DNA of 64,000 nt from assembly GCA_963555705.1 (NCBI GenBank), contig OY743183.1:29299932-29363931 (forward strand), in the 5' to 3' direction. The position numbers and the translations under genes were made by a program. This DNA is from Ligustrum vulgare (taxonomy: Eukaryota > Streptophyta > Magnoliopsida > Lamiales > Oleaceae). The notes under the pieces are model-generated. The model was not told where the DNA came from and made no database searches. It saw only the letters and a list, made by a program, of their open reading frames with translations. Shown one piece after another: positions 1 through 10,844 of this stretch; position 1 is the first letter of the stretch, and the number at the start of each line of letters is the position of its first letter.

Positions 1-732
1 ATAATGGGAATGACCAGCTAATTTCTCTAACATTTGATCCATGAAGGGAAGGGGAAAATGATCTACTTACCTCGTTTACTCGGCGGACTTGGGAATCCCT
101 ACTCGAGTTGAATTGCTGAGTATTTTCCGCCATGTTAGATATTAAAGCCCGTGCTTGCTCTGGGTCTTGTCCATTAGCGCACCTCCGCTTGCGGCGTCTA
201 TCATACTTCTGTCCATTGGTGCTAGACCTTCGAAGAAGTATTGCACCAAAAGTTGCTCGCTAATTTGATGATGGGGGCAGCTGGAGATGAGCTTTTTGAA
301 ACGCTCCCAATACTCATATAACGTTTCATTGTTGTTCTGGCGCACCCCACATATTTCTTTTCGGATGGTACCAGCCCTCGATGCAGGGAAGGCTCACATT
401 TTTATTTGTTCCTCGGTAATGCCCGTGGGCCTCATACTGTCGCAAACCACATGGAACTCTTTTAGGTGCCTATATGGGTCTTCGCCGGGGTTCCCTCGAA
501 AAGTTGGTAATAAGTGGATGAGCCCAGATTTAAGCTCGAAGGTTTTTCCTTTTTCCACCGTTGGAAAAGTGATACATAAGGGCTGTTGAGCCACATCGGG
601 GGTAGCCAGTTGTTTAAGAGTCCTGTTGTTAGCTGCCATTTGTCGCTCTGCTCTTCTTTGCTGTCGAAAAGTCCTCTCAATTTCTGGGTCAAGATCAGAA
701 ATTTCACAATTATTTGACCGAGTTTTAAGCAT
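1..732 (-). pseudogene. Athila-like Ty3/gypsy gag, broken, partial
   Basis: Gag of an LTR retrotransposon, the structural protein of the virus-like particle. Read leftward from 732 it begins MLKTRSNN and contains the Athila/Calypso-type stretch LIHLLPTFRGNPGEDP, then HLKEFHVVCDSMRP. At 396-394 the frame hits TGA directly after EEQIKM and before AFPASRAG. Members of this group normally have some 30-40 residues between an AFPFSL-type and an FFPASR-type motif, so an in-frame deletion between the two similar motifs is likely, and the TGA fits a CGA-to-TGA change. The same frame continues through VRQNNNETLYEYWERFKKL to MIDAASGGALMDKTQ near 165, where a frameshift moves the rest (EQARALISNMAENTQQF) to another frame. 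The gene leaves the window at position 1. Family assignment is from the Gag motifs plus the tRNA-Asp primer site at 881-897. Confidence 0.85.
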
Positions 733-880
733 TTAAGCAAAGAAGCGCAAATAAAATTATTTATTTATTTATTTATTTATTTTGAAAAATTATATAAATA
801 AAGCGAAAATAAAAATAAAAATAAAATAAATGCAGAAAAATAAAATTCTAATTGATTAAACACTAAATTGGTTAACCGTT

Positions 881-897
881 CCCCGGCAACGGCGCCA
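881..897 (-). other. Primer-binding site, tRNA-Asp type
   Basis: The plus strand reads ccccggcaacggcgcca, the 3' end of plant tRNA-Asp, so on the minus strand it is the complementary primer-binding site. It lies six bases inside the LTR edge at 904 and upstream of gag, as expected for an Athila/Calypso-type element. Confidence 0.85.
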
Positions 898-903
898 AAA
901 ATT

Positions 904-2327
904 TGATGCGTGTCGCAATGCACCAAAATAATAAATAAATATCTTACTCGCAATTTATCAGATTTGATTGTAGTACCGGAAGTAAGAGTCGATCCCACAA
1001 GGAACGGGAACTAAAGTAGTGCTTTGTCAATTAGAATAGAGGGGGAGTTTTCGAGTTCAAATATTGTAAATAACGTGAAAATAAAATAAAAACGTAAATT
1101 AGATAGAATATAAATCAATTATTGAGAAACCCTAGTTCTCAAGTTCAGTTGTATTTCATCACAATGTTATCACTTTCCAAGCAACGCGAATTCAATTTCT
1201 TCTTTGATTTATCACCAGTAAATAATTAATAAGCTCTAACTATTCCAATTCTTCCTTAAGTGCATTCAATTAGAACAAGCTCTCTAATCAAACATTAGCC
1301 ATTGAATAACCTAAAATAAGTTCTTTAGATTTAAGACAACAACTATATAATGGGTGAGAAGAATTAGGGTGAATTAGGTTATCAATCACACAAGCTCGTG
1401 ACAATTAACCTAAGTTGGAATTCTCTATGAAAATTATTAAATTTCCACTTGCTACTATGAATTGAACAACAAGACGATTACGGATCCAATCATTCGAATT
1501 AGCTAATATCAATACAACAAATTAAATGACAATGCCTTAATCAAATAAAGAATTGCATTGATTTAATTAAAGAAAACGTATAAGAATCCAACAAATCAAA
1601 ATAAAGAAATTAGAACTACGTTACTTGTTTGGAAAAGTGATGAACAAAAGAATTAAATTACAACGTCCCCTTTGAACTAGGTAGAGAACTTAGCTGCTCA
1701 AAGCCATGAAGAATGCTGGAATTTTCTTTCTTGATTCACCTTCTCGAATTGCCTAATTTTTCTTCAATTCTTCCAGCAAGCCGCGCCTCTTCCAAAATAA
1801 TAATAATCCCTTTTTCTTGTCATGAAGTTCCCTTTTTATAGCCTCAATTTCGTGCCCTAACTTTGAGAGCAAGAAATTCCAAAATTATGGAAGGAATTAA
1901 AATATGGAAATTTTGGCTGGAGACTTACGGCCGTAAAGAGGTTTCTGCTGATTTCTCAAAAATTGAAGTTACTGCCGTAACTTCTGATTTACGGCCGTAA
2001 AGATGTTTCTGTGCATTTTTCACCTTTTGAGGTTTACGGCTGTGATATTCCCATTCACGGCCGTAATTGTGTTTCTGCATATATCTTACATGATTAACAC
2101 TCTTACGGCCGTAACACATGTTACCTTACGTCTGTGACTTTTATTTGCACCTAAGTCCCCAAACTTCAGTTTTGAGTGCATTTTGGTCCTTTTTTCTTCT
2201 TTTCTCTTCTTTTATGATCCTATACAAAATAAAACATAAAATGCATTAATAATACTTAGATAGAATCACATTATGGCATATTCAAGGATATAAGTGTATA
2301 AAATAAACGTTAATATAACACTTATCA
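904..2327 (-). mobile_element. 5' LTR of the Athila-like element
   Basis: On the minus strand the LTR runs from TGATAAGTGTTATATT (2327) to GCGACACGCATCA (904), with terminal TG...CA, directly before the primer site. Length is about 1.42 kb. The partner LTR is outside the window, so the target duplication cannot be verified; the bases after the outer end are gggac. The LTR holds no gene. A palindrome-based repeat at 1924-2140 is listed separately. Confidence 0.8.
1924..2140. repeat. Spaced TTACGGCCGTAA palindromes inside the LTR
   Basis: The 12-bp palindrome ttacggccgtaa, or close variants (ctgccgtaac, ttacggctgtg, tcacggccgtaa), recurs about every 35-65 bases, often followed by a variant of gtgtttctgc. 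This is a degenerate tandem array in the LTR, possibly the U3 region. Function unknown. Confidence 0.7.
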
Positions 2328-2339
2328 GGGACTCATCTT

Positions 2340-2715
2340 TAGGCCCAAAGACATGATACTTCCAATAAGGAAATTTCCCAACAAAGGGGGAGTTCAATCC
2401 TTACAAGGATTCTTCTCTTAAAAGGTAAGTTCACATAAAGAGGACTTCTTCTAATAATAGAAGAAGGTTATGAGCTTCTAAGCCCTATAAATACAACTCC
2501 TCTAATCGAATGTGATTGATTTATTATCTAGGCATATTCCAGTTATATTTATCTCTACTTTCCTCTCTCCAGAAAACTAATTCTCACACCGGATGGGCGA
2601 CGGGGAGAATCCTCCTCACCTTTTTTGCAGGTCATCCAAAGCAAATCTATTCATCTTTTCTAGTGATCAAGTATCTTCAGATCTTGCCCCGTCATCCACG
2701 TCAAGGTTAGGAATT
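2340..2715 (+). mobile_element. LTR remnant with TATA box
   Basis: No gene. The stretch resembles the 3' part of a plant Ty3/gypsy LTR: a TATA box (ccctataaatac, 2483-2494), then a C/T-rich leader, then caccggatgggcgacgg and a ttttttgcaggtcatcc end, a layout common in Tat-type and related LTRs. I see no second LTR or primer site, so this is a fragment. Assignment rests on the general layout only. Confidence 0.35.
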
Positions 2716-2934
2716 TTTACATCATCAATGCCGAAATTTACACGTGAAACATAGGCCATAATAGGAAAAACTAACACAACTCGTAAATCTCAAATCAATG
2801 TCAAATGGCTAGGGCCTACACTGTAAATTCGAATTGGAGCGATAAGGGATTAGGACATTCTCACGTCACTCTTATTCTGCACTTAATTATTTTTTTGTTG
2901 TTATATTTTGGGTTGCAGGAAACCTAAAGTGAAA

Positions 2935-3300
2935 ATGGGAATTCATCAGAGTTGGATAACGCTAAATAGAAGACGGACAAAGTCTGGAGAGTTTTGGAAT
3001 GGTATGAAAGCGTTCATAAACATGGCCAGACCAATAGGAAATGATAGGGGGATGATTCCTTGTACATTCAAAAGATGTATAAATATGATGATGCAATTGG
3101 TAGATGATGTGGAGTCTCACAAGTTTCGTCACAATTTTTACGAGAACTATGATAGGTGGATTTATCGCAGAGAAAATGAGGAAAGGCCTGCAAAACGAAG
3201 GGCTTGTTATAGAAGATGAGATGGTTGAGGTTCTTAACGATGTGATCGGGGATGACTCAACTGCTGCAACTTTTTTTGTGGGTTACGACACTTTGTTTGA
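2935..3300 (+). pseudogene. CACTA transposase-associated domain fragment
   Basis: Starting at the ATG at 2935 (after an ag that could be a splice acceptor), the frame reads MGIHQSWITLNRRR, later MIPCTFKRCIN and YENYDRWIY. This spacing of an N-terminal W, a CxxC-like pair and a C-terminal WIYHGE-like end is that of the transposase-associated domain at the N-terminus of plant En/Spm (CACTA) proteins. Near 3165-3175 a frameshift moves the continuation (EKMRKGLQNEGLVIEDEMVEVL) to the next frame. The first Cys of CPCxxC is replaced (CTFKRC). Compare the intact version at 51606. No TNP2 catalytic domain follows, so this is a dead fragment. Confidence 0.7.
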
Positions 3301-3394
3301 CTTTGGCTTGGATTCATCCCATTATTTTAATTTCTCCAAACAAGAGTATAATATTAAACTTTTTACTTTATAAAAATATGCTCACAAATTAATT

Positions 3395-3567
3395 GAGTCT
3401 GTTTGGTAATGTGAAAAGTTTTGCTTTTTGTGATTTTTTTACTTTTTGATGGATATGTGGTCTAAAAAGTTTGAGAAGTCAAAAACTGTGAACTTGACTA
3501 AAGAATTGATGATTGAGATTGAGTTTAAAAAGTTGAGTTGAAATTTCTCTCATTACCAAACGAGCTC
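3395..3567. mobile_element. 173-bp Tourist-like MITE
   Basis: Inverted ends gagtctgtttggtaatg and, from the other side, gagctcgtttggtaatg match at 15 of 17 positions. The element is flanked by ttaatt on both sides (3389-3394 and 3568-3573), which contains the TTA/TAA duplication usual for PIF/Harbinger MITEs. The termini resemble GGG(T/C)CTGTTTGG Tourist ends. No coding capacity. Confidence 0.7.
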
Positions 3568-3573
3568 TTAATT

Positions 3574-4959
3574 TATCAACAATTAATTGTTGACTTTGAC
3601 TCTAAATATTAAAATCACTCTTATAAAGGGACGACAACTCGTCTCTACAAGATTAAAAAAATTGAATTCCGCGGTATTATTCAGCACTATTTATGCATGA
3701 TAGTATAAGGATGAGTTAGAGTGGTCCCTTTAGATGGAATTTTTTCAACAAATATAAAAGACAACCCTATTCCCACACTCATCCCATGGTTGCCTTCTCA
3801 ATCCCAGTCATCTCCATCTTTTAGTGAAATTATGAAAATTAGGGGTTTTGGTAAATTTTTTGTTACAAGATTTTATGAGGTTTGTTGAATAGGTAAATTT
3901 ATTATTTGTGTTTCCAAGATTATGATCTGAATACATATTTTTCTACTAGTTTTTGTCTTCGTATTCGACAAACAGAGAACATGCCACGCTGCGTGTCGAA
4001 TACCCATTATTTCCAACCCAAAAACTATTAGTGGATCCTGCAATTACATTTCTTCTCCAGTATTTTTTGGTTTGTATAATACCTCCAATTGGAAAATCAT
4101 CACAGGAACTAGAAGCTAATGGCATATTTCGAAGGCCCATCTTCAATTTGTGGAATAAGAATACAAATAATACTTATATAATCACTTCTAGTTTTGGTGT
4201 TTAATGAGTTTTATGTACTGGGAGTATATTGGGCATTAATGTTTTCCTTTTTTTTTTTTGTTAAGTGGTTCACATACAATAATCACTCCATTCTTTGTTT
4301 GGTCTCTTGTTATAGTTGCACAGAGAAAAAATTGTAGAAATGATAAGAGATTTGCAAGAGTTTGTTCCGAGTATCAACAAGGTCAATTGGTTTTTTTTTC
4401 TTCCAAAGATGTTTGGATTATTTCAGTAGGTAAAACCCTGAAAAACGTGTGTATATATTCCATTGGGTATATCTATATATATCATATATCAATTTTGATT
4501 GCTTTATGTAGTCGTGGATAAAAGATTTTTTTTTTTTTTTATGCCTATCTTGTTGTGTTTGGTTTTTATTTTATTTTTTTCTTAATTTTAATATTTTGAA
4601 ATAAATGAACCTTTGCATTTCTGGAGATGATATATTTATGAGTAACTGCCCTCCCCCATCTTTCTTTAACATGCATACTATAAGAACTAAGAAACTTACT
4701 TATCTATGACCTCGTTACCGGATCAAATAATTTTTTATTTTTTATGTTTTTTGGCATGTATAGTCTTCAATGATCAATTGAATAGGGTAGCCTTATTCAC
4801 TTTTGATTTAACTAGTGCTTCTACTAACCTTATGCCAAACTAATAATTTATTGCTAAATAAAAGAAACTTATCACATAAAACTATTTCATACAAAATCAA
4901 AGCATGCAAAATAATCAAATTTATAAAATAAGAATTTTAGTAAGCATGTCAATATAAGA
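3574..4959. other. No recognisable gene
   Basis: AT-rich sequence with short ORFs (for example 3953-4204 and 4258-4521 plus) that show no motif I know, several poly-T runs (4248-4260, 4527-4541) and no clear transposon ends. I see nothing supportable here. Confidence 0.6.
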
Positions 4960-4967
4960 ACGTCATT

Positions 4968-5823
4968 TAGGGATGACAAAAAAAAAAAAAAACTCGACGG
5001 ACCTGAAACCTGCGAGTATCTGATTTCATTAGGGGAGACCCACCCCGACTTAGGGTCTGTGGGACTGGTTCAGTGCGGATTTTAAGCCCAATCCCGTAAG
5101 GGGTGGCAAATAGGCTCGATGATGTGAGATTGTGAGTTTGGCTCATTAAAAGTTCGGTTCAGCTCATGAAAAAACTGACTTGAATTTGGATCAAATAGAA
5201 GAATTGGATGTTGGACAATTCGGGTTCGGCTCTTAAAGATCTTGGACAGGCTCGTGAACAACCTCAACAAGCCTTGAAATGGGCCACTCGCGAGCTAGCC
5301 CATTTCCAGGTCGTAACGAGTCGAAAACGGACCAGCTCGCGAGCCACCCAGTCTGACTCGTTAAAAAAATAAAATAAAAATTGAAATGTTACATTTTAAG
5401 CTTAGATTAAATTTTATTATTCTTAACGCTACAAATGTTGCATAATGTAATATTATATCTCAACGTCCAATTCAATTTTTCACTTTACGTATGTAAATAA
5501 AGAAAAATTTAAAAATGTCCACGGATTTAGGCCAGCCCGTGGGCTGAGGCAACAAGCCCACGAGTCGGACCCAAACACCCCACATGGGAAATGAGCAGCC
5601 TGGTTCGACTCATTTCCCACACAAACTTAATGGGCTTGGCTAAACACATGTTGGATGGGCATGACTCGGCCCATTTGTCATCCCTAATCCCGTCAGACTC
5701 AACACCCTCGAATTATTTATAAAATAAATAAATAAATAAAAAGCATAAACAAGGCGACAAACATGGTGTCACGGGTCTGGGGGGAAGCCCGACCCGTCCA
5801 AACCCAACCAATTGTCATTCCTA
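4968..5823. mobile_element. hAT-like non-autonomous element, outer
   Basis: Ends tagggatgaca and, inverted, taggaatgaca. The flanks are acgtcatt (4960-4967) and atgtcatt (5824-5831), an 8-bp target duplication with one mismatch, which is the hAT signature. No transposase is visible. The body contains short CCCGACCCG-type patches seen in many plant hAT-like elements and is interrupted by a second element (5098-5685). Without that insert it is only about 260 bp. Confidence 0.7.
5098..5685. mobile_element. hAT-like element nested inside the outer one
   Basis: Starts aaggggtggcaaat and ends atttgtcatccct, inverted repeats with a few mismatches. Both sides carry aatcccgt (5090-5097 and 5686-5693), a perfect 8-bp target duplication. 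588 bp, no transposase; the ORF at 5082-5270 minus has no known motif. It lies within the outer hAT-like element, so it is the younger insertion. Confidence 0.75.
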
Positions 5824-5831
5824 ATGTCATT

Positions 5832-7863
5832 ATATTTGAATTGAAAAAATTATACATCAAAAGGTAGCAATAGGATTTTTGGACACGAAAGTTTCATATG
5901 TAGCTATTGGATTTGAATATAGGTGTGCTTATCATTTTAATTTAATGCAAAAATCTGCCTTAAGATATTGTTTGACGCGTATATTGCAAATGCATATGCA
6001 GAGTAATAGACATAGAATAAAAGTTATTTATGTGCATTGAATAATTAATATGTTTATACATAAATAAGTTTTGTAAAATCGGGATTGGATCGACCTGGCC
6101 GGCCGTAAAAATCATGACCATCTCCAAAAAAGAGTCATCAAAAGGCAAAAACTTGGGTAAAAATTGAACGACCCGGCCGGGTTTTAAGAAGCCCCGCTAC
6201 CCAGTCCCAGGTTTAACGGGTCAATTTTTTCAAAAAAAAAATAATAATAAATTTAATGATTATTAATTATTAGGCTGCCACTTGTTTAAAACGTCCCTTA
6301 CTAAGTATATTATTTTTTAAAGTTTAGAAAATCGGACCAGACTGGTTGGTTCAACTAGAAAAATTAAGAACATATCGACAATCTAGTCCGAATTGGACTG
6401 AAACTCGCCAATTCAAAAACCGGATTGGGAACCCGGTATTATAACCAATCAACCCGGTCTAGGTTTAAAAACCGGTTAAAATATTTTTTTAATTCTATAT
6501 TAATTAATTTAACACGAAAAAATAAAAAAAAAGTTAAAACTTGAAAGTCAGGGCTGTCGCCCCTCTTTGAAAGTAAAATTGGTACTCTTTGGTCAACTCT
6601 CCGATAGCCTTTTATAGGACTTTTATCACCCCAATCCCACATCAACATCCAATCTGGGATTGGTGTTAGGATGGTTTTGTTTTTTTTTTTTTTATGTTTA
6701 AGGACATTAGTTTAAGAACCCCCCCCCCCCCCCCCACACACACCTCAAAAAAAAAAAAAAAAACTACTTTATTTCTCTCTCTGTCTCTTTAATTATGTTT
6801 TTTGTCACTTAGTTGTTAAACTTTCCTCTATCAAATATGTTACTTAAATATTATTTTCAAATGTTAAATTATGTTTAAGTGCTTTGAAATAAATTATATT
6901 ATAATAAATAAGTATATATTAGTTTATTTGTAAAATAATTTATTTTTTAGAATTTTTTGTGATTTTTGGAATAATCTTTTACATTTTTAATTGAAATAGC
7001 TTCGGTCCGGTTCAACCTTCTGACCCTTCACTCGTTGCATTTTTTGGGTCGAACCGATTTTCAATTTTCTTAACATTGTTATTTTTAAATATCTTCCCCT
7101 TCAATATGGGATGGGCGCTACTACTCTTTTTTTAATGTAATCTGTTTTCTATCTTCGCTTTTAAAAAAACTAGTGAGACACACATGTATCATTTTAATGG
7201 TGTATTTAATAGCTTAGTGTAAAAGTCGATTCAATAATTTAAAAGATGAGAAATTGAATCGAAAGCCATATAATAAGAAACTTGTACTTTAAATCAAAGT
7301 CAAATATATTGGATACACATACATGTTAAAATCATAGTGCAAAAGAAAATAAATAAATACAAAGAAAATCGAAATAATCAATTGGGGGAAAAAAAAAAAA
7401 TAAATGGTTCAAATGACTTATACGGCTCAATACGGCTTAGAGGCTCAATTGACTTATTTGGCTTATGAATAGTATTTTGAAACCAACTCTTTTAATATAT
7501 AGTGATATATTTTTTTTCATTCATGGATTCTTGTGACATTGCACCTTGGCCATGTGCAACCCTTTTGCAATGTGATCTTGGGTTAATTGAGAAACTTTTT
7601 ATAATATGTGAATATGGAGGCAAGAAGAATAAAAAGGATACAAGAAGAGACGAAGATTTGATAAGTAGAGACACAAATTAGTTAGTGACAAATGTTCCTC
7701 CAGCAATTCGTCCTAAAACATTACAAGTGTAGCTAGCATATTTCATATGCATTACTAAGTCCACCTAATAAAATATGTTGGTTTTTTATATTTCAATGAA
7801 AGTACATTCCACCAAATATGGCATCCAAATTTATGCGTGGTCATTACTAATTTCATTTTATGG
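5832..7863. other. No gene; degenerate repeats and homopolymers
   Basis: No coding region is supported. 6060-6480 and 6990-7070 contain scattered accggtt/ggttcaacc and cccggccggg patches typical of old repeats. 6719-6735 is a run of 17 C, followed by cacaca and, at 6747-6763, a run of 17 A. The rest is AT-rich and featureless to me. Confidence 0.55.
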
Positions 7864-8200
7864 CACTACAACAAAAACTGTCTTTTGCAACGTTCAAAAA
7901 ACGTTGTTAAAAAACTTTTACAGCGTTTTTTAAGTGTTGCAAATCTCAATGTTGCCATAGAACAAAAACATAAACTAGCATTTTTTAAGTGTTGCCATAA
8001 ATCTTTTGCAACATTTTTTAGTGTTGTTGTAGACCTTTTGTAACTTTTTTAAGTGTTGCGGTCGATTTAATGCAACGTTTTTTAAGTATTGTCGTAAACC
8101 CTTTTGCAATGTTTGTTTAAGTGTTTTCATAGACCATTTTGCAACGTTTTTTAAGTATTGCCGTAAACTTTTTGTAACAGCTTTTAAATGTTACTTTATG
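7864..8200 (+). mobile_element. Left terminus of a CACTA element
   Basis: Begins cactacaacaaaaactg, the plant CACTA terminal inverted repeat, and continues with five or more variants of a unit of about 45-50 bp built on ttttgcaacgttttttaagtgttgc. Arrays of subterminal repeats at the ends are the norm for CACTA elements, where TNPA-like proteins bind. I could not find the matching right end (…gttgtagtg with the same subterminal repeat) in the window, so the element is probably truncated, or its right end was lost. Confidence 0.6.
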
Positions 8201-8530
8201 CAATTTAAATATATTTTTTTAAATTATTGAATATTTATTTATAAAACCTATATTTCCTCATTAATTTATTAAAACTATAATTTGTACAAACAACAAAAGT
8301 AATTCATTAAAATAGTAATTTACAAATTCTCAAATTCATATAAAATAAATAGCATTTAATATTTAATAAATTTACAAAAGAACAACATAATCCATATAAA
8401 ATAACTCTACAAATGTTACTCTTACGAACAAATTTTCGACAACTAAACCAAATAACTCTTCTAAAAGGCTTTCCATTGCTCCAAAACAATCTTTCACAGC
8501 CACTGTGATTTCTTACCACATCACCTCAAC

Positions 8531-10497
8531 CTAGTCCACGCCCAATAGCGTCTTCTTTATAACAGACCTCCGCTTTTGCGACTTCTTTCGTAATTCAGCT
8601 CGTCTTAAATTCGTTTGAGGTTTTTCAAATTTACCACCAGTAAATCTACCAAAAATAATTAAGCAAGGATTTAAGTATAAACCAAGTTTAAAAAAAAAAA
8701 AAAAAAAACCTCTGAGGTCGTGTTATTTATATAATATATGCATTATATCGTGCAAGAAAATTGAATAAAAGATCCAAAGCAAGTAACTTCAACAAGTTAA
8801 ACTTACCTCTCCAGTGCTATTCCGGTTCAAGATTACCCGATGGACAAATGTAAATATAGGATGTTGAAGAGATTTTCATGCAATCAAAATGATACCATTC
8901 ATTGCATTTATCACAAGCAATAACTGCTCTCTGGTCGTAAGGTCTTCGACAGATGCAGGTTGCATCATGCAGCAAAGCATACTTCGATCCCTAAGTAACT
9001 GCACCAACGAAGTATAAGAACTAGAAACGAAACACAAGTACATTAGCCTCCATAAATAATTTGCCATATGGTACCTTTCGTTCCTTACACAATCGACAGG
9101 TAAATTTTCACCCTCCTCAATGAGTTCAAAAACTTCATCCAATTGAAGTGCTCCACCGTCCATTGAGACTTGCTTGCAGAAAGAAAAGCTTAAATTTCAT
9201 TAGAGACCATTGTGTGAACTATTTTATTTCAATTGAACATGGGAAAAATGGAGGACCTTCTTGGCTGTATCAGCGCATTTCAAGACGACGTCCCTCAATG
9301 CAGAAAGTTTCCATCTATAATAATATTTTGGAGGAATGCTTATTGCCAGTCCCTAAGGCATGGTTACAAGGTAAATCAACCGGTATGTCTACTAATTTGC
9401 GGGCTATCGAGTCACCAGAAATCAGCTTTCTAATAAAAAATATATAACATTATTTTTGCAAGTGACAGAGTATAGTCCCCAAAAATCAAAATTGTAGGCC
9501 AGATGTTAAAAGATACCCGAGAAGACTAGTGTCTTTCGTCCCAAACTAAAGATTTGAGTGATATTATTTAATTCTTCCTAAAGTCCACATCTTTATTGTG
9601 CCTTCCATTATTTATCACGATAAAGAATATTTGGTTTCAACTCCACTGAAATGTCGAGACCTAGTCTGGAACATTTATCACGGTATTGATGGAAATGTTT
9701 AATCTCTTTTGTAACCTTCAGCTTCTTAAAAATAAATTAAATTAAGAAGAAAAGAAAAAAAAACTCAAGTAGCATATTCATGAAGAATATTTATTAGTCA
9801 TTGAAAAAATGGGAAACCCAGTCTTAGAAATTTAGAATGGAGAAAGGGAAAAAAGAGTCGTGGCATGGATACAAAGACAACATTAGAGGACATCAAGCAA
9901 AACTGAAAAAGGCTTCCAAACTTTTTGTAAAGGTAAAGATGAGTTTATATACATCCTTGAGAGCTATTTCATGATAACATGTCCCCAACCAGACCTTGTA
10001 CTCTCTCCATATTGCATGCAGTTTACATACCAAAAAAAAGTGGCCATAAGTGTCTTTCTTAGCTAATGTCAACTTCTAACATTACAAGCATTTTTAAAAG
10101 TCTAAACGACTTCCCTTTAATATCAGTACCAATAAAAACTATTATTTATGGATGACATCAATTGTCTTTCCTTTTTGCTTCTACAATTTTAAGATTTAAC
10201 AATAATATCGGTATTTGTGTATGCTTGACAACAAGATAAGCAAAATATATTCAAGAAATCAGCAATGGACAATAATTATTGTACAAAGTCCTATGGATAG
10301 CAGAAGCCATAGTACAAGAAAATTAAACCCACCTACATAGCTGAGTATCCCTAGATAAAGTAAGAAATTACTATTTTTGTAGAAAAGATGTATAACATTT
10401 GAATTTTCCAACTTACAAATTCAACAAAGTCCTCGGAAATGTCCACGAGACTGTCTTCAACTTCGGAACCCAATTTTTCCTGAATGGATAATCTGTC
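8531..10497 (-). pseudogene. KDM5/JMJ17-like histone demethylase, 3' part, decayed
   Basis: Minus-strand exons with introns kept. 10497-10430 encodes SIQEKLGSEVEDSLVD and ends at a gtaagt donor. About 9320-9270 encodes WKLSALRDVVLKCADTAKK. About 9175-9100 encodes LQLDEVFELIEEGENLPVD. A PHD finger follows (CICRRPYDQRAVIACDKC, NEWYHFDC). The last exon, 8645-8531, ends TGGKFEKPQ…KKTLLGVD then TAG. Order and content match the PLU-1-like region, C-terminal PHD finger and TGGKF tail of plant KDM5 (JMJ17) proteins, which remove H3K4 methylation. Damage: about 14 extra bases (around tgcatgatgcaacc) before the PHD finger shift the frame; the last Cys pair is CPSG instead of CxxC; one base is missing before ALERFTGGKF. 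Upstream JmjC and ARID exons are not seen. The next upstream intron holds the CACTA element at 10545. Confidence 0.65.
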
Positions 10498-10559
10498 AAA
10501 AATGCAAGTGAATCAAACATATTGAGTACAAAAAAAGGGCTATTCACTACAACAAAAGT

Positions 10560-10742
10560 GACCTTTTATGGCATGCATTTACGGCGTGCAATTTTTGCAC
10601 GCCGTAAAATTTGATTATTTACGGCGTGCAAAAATTGCACGCCGTAAACACAAATTTTTTAAGGCGTGCATTCCAAGCACGCCGTAAAATATCATGGATT
10701 AACACTTTTTACGGTGTGCAAAATAAAAACGCCGTAAAATTA
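10560..10742. repeat. Left subterminal repeats of the CACTA element
   Basis: Palindromic modules of the form tttacggcgtgca / tgcacgccgtaaa, repeated about four times with variants (ttacggtgtgcaaaat, aaggcgtgcattcc). They match the array at the other end (15620-15845) and are the likely binding sites of a trans-acting CACTA protein. Confidence 0.8.
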
Positions 10743-10844
10743 CTAAAATAAGGCACAAACACGCCTTGAAAATTCTATGTTATAACCCGCGCAATTGGTC
10801 AAATATAACATTAGGGCGCGCCACAACTTCTCCTCCTCTGTTCC

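Noticed and set aside
881..897. tRNA gene
   Set aside because: Only the last 17 bases of tRNA-Asp match; this is a primer-binding site. The same holds for the tRNA-iMet matches at 29776, 37077 and 55080.
6719..6763. C17 and A17 runs as a special structure
   Set aside because: Homopolymers of this kind are common in plant intergenic DNA and prone to sequencing error; nothing else marks the site.
8307..8519. 70-codon minus ORF below the KDM5-like stop
   Set aside because: Lies where the 3' untranslated region would be; no motif.
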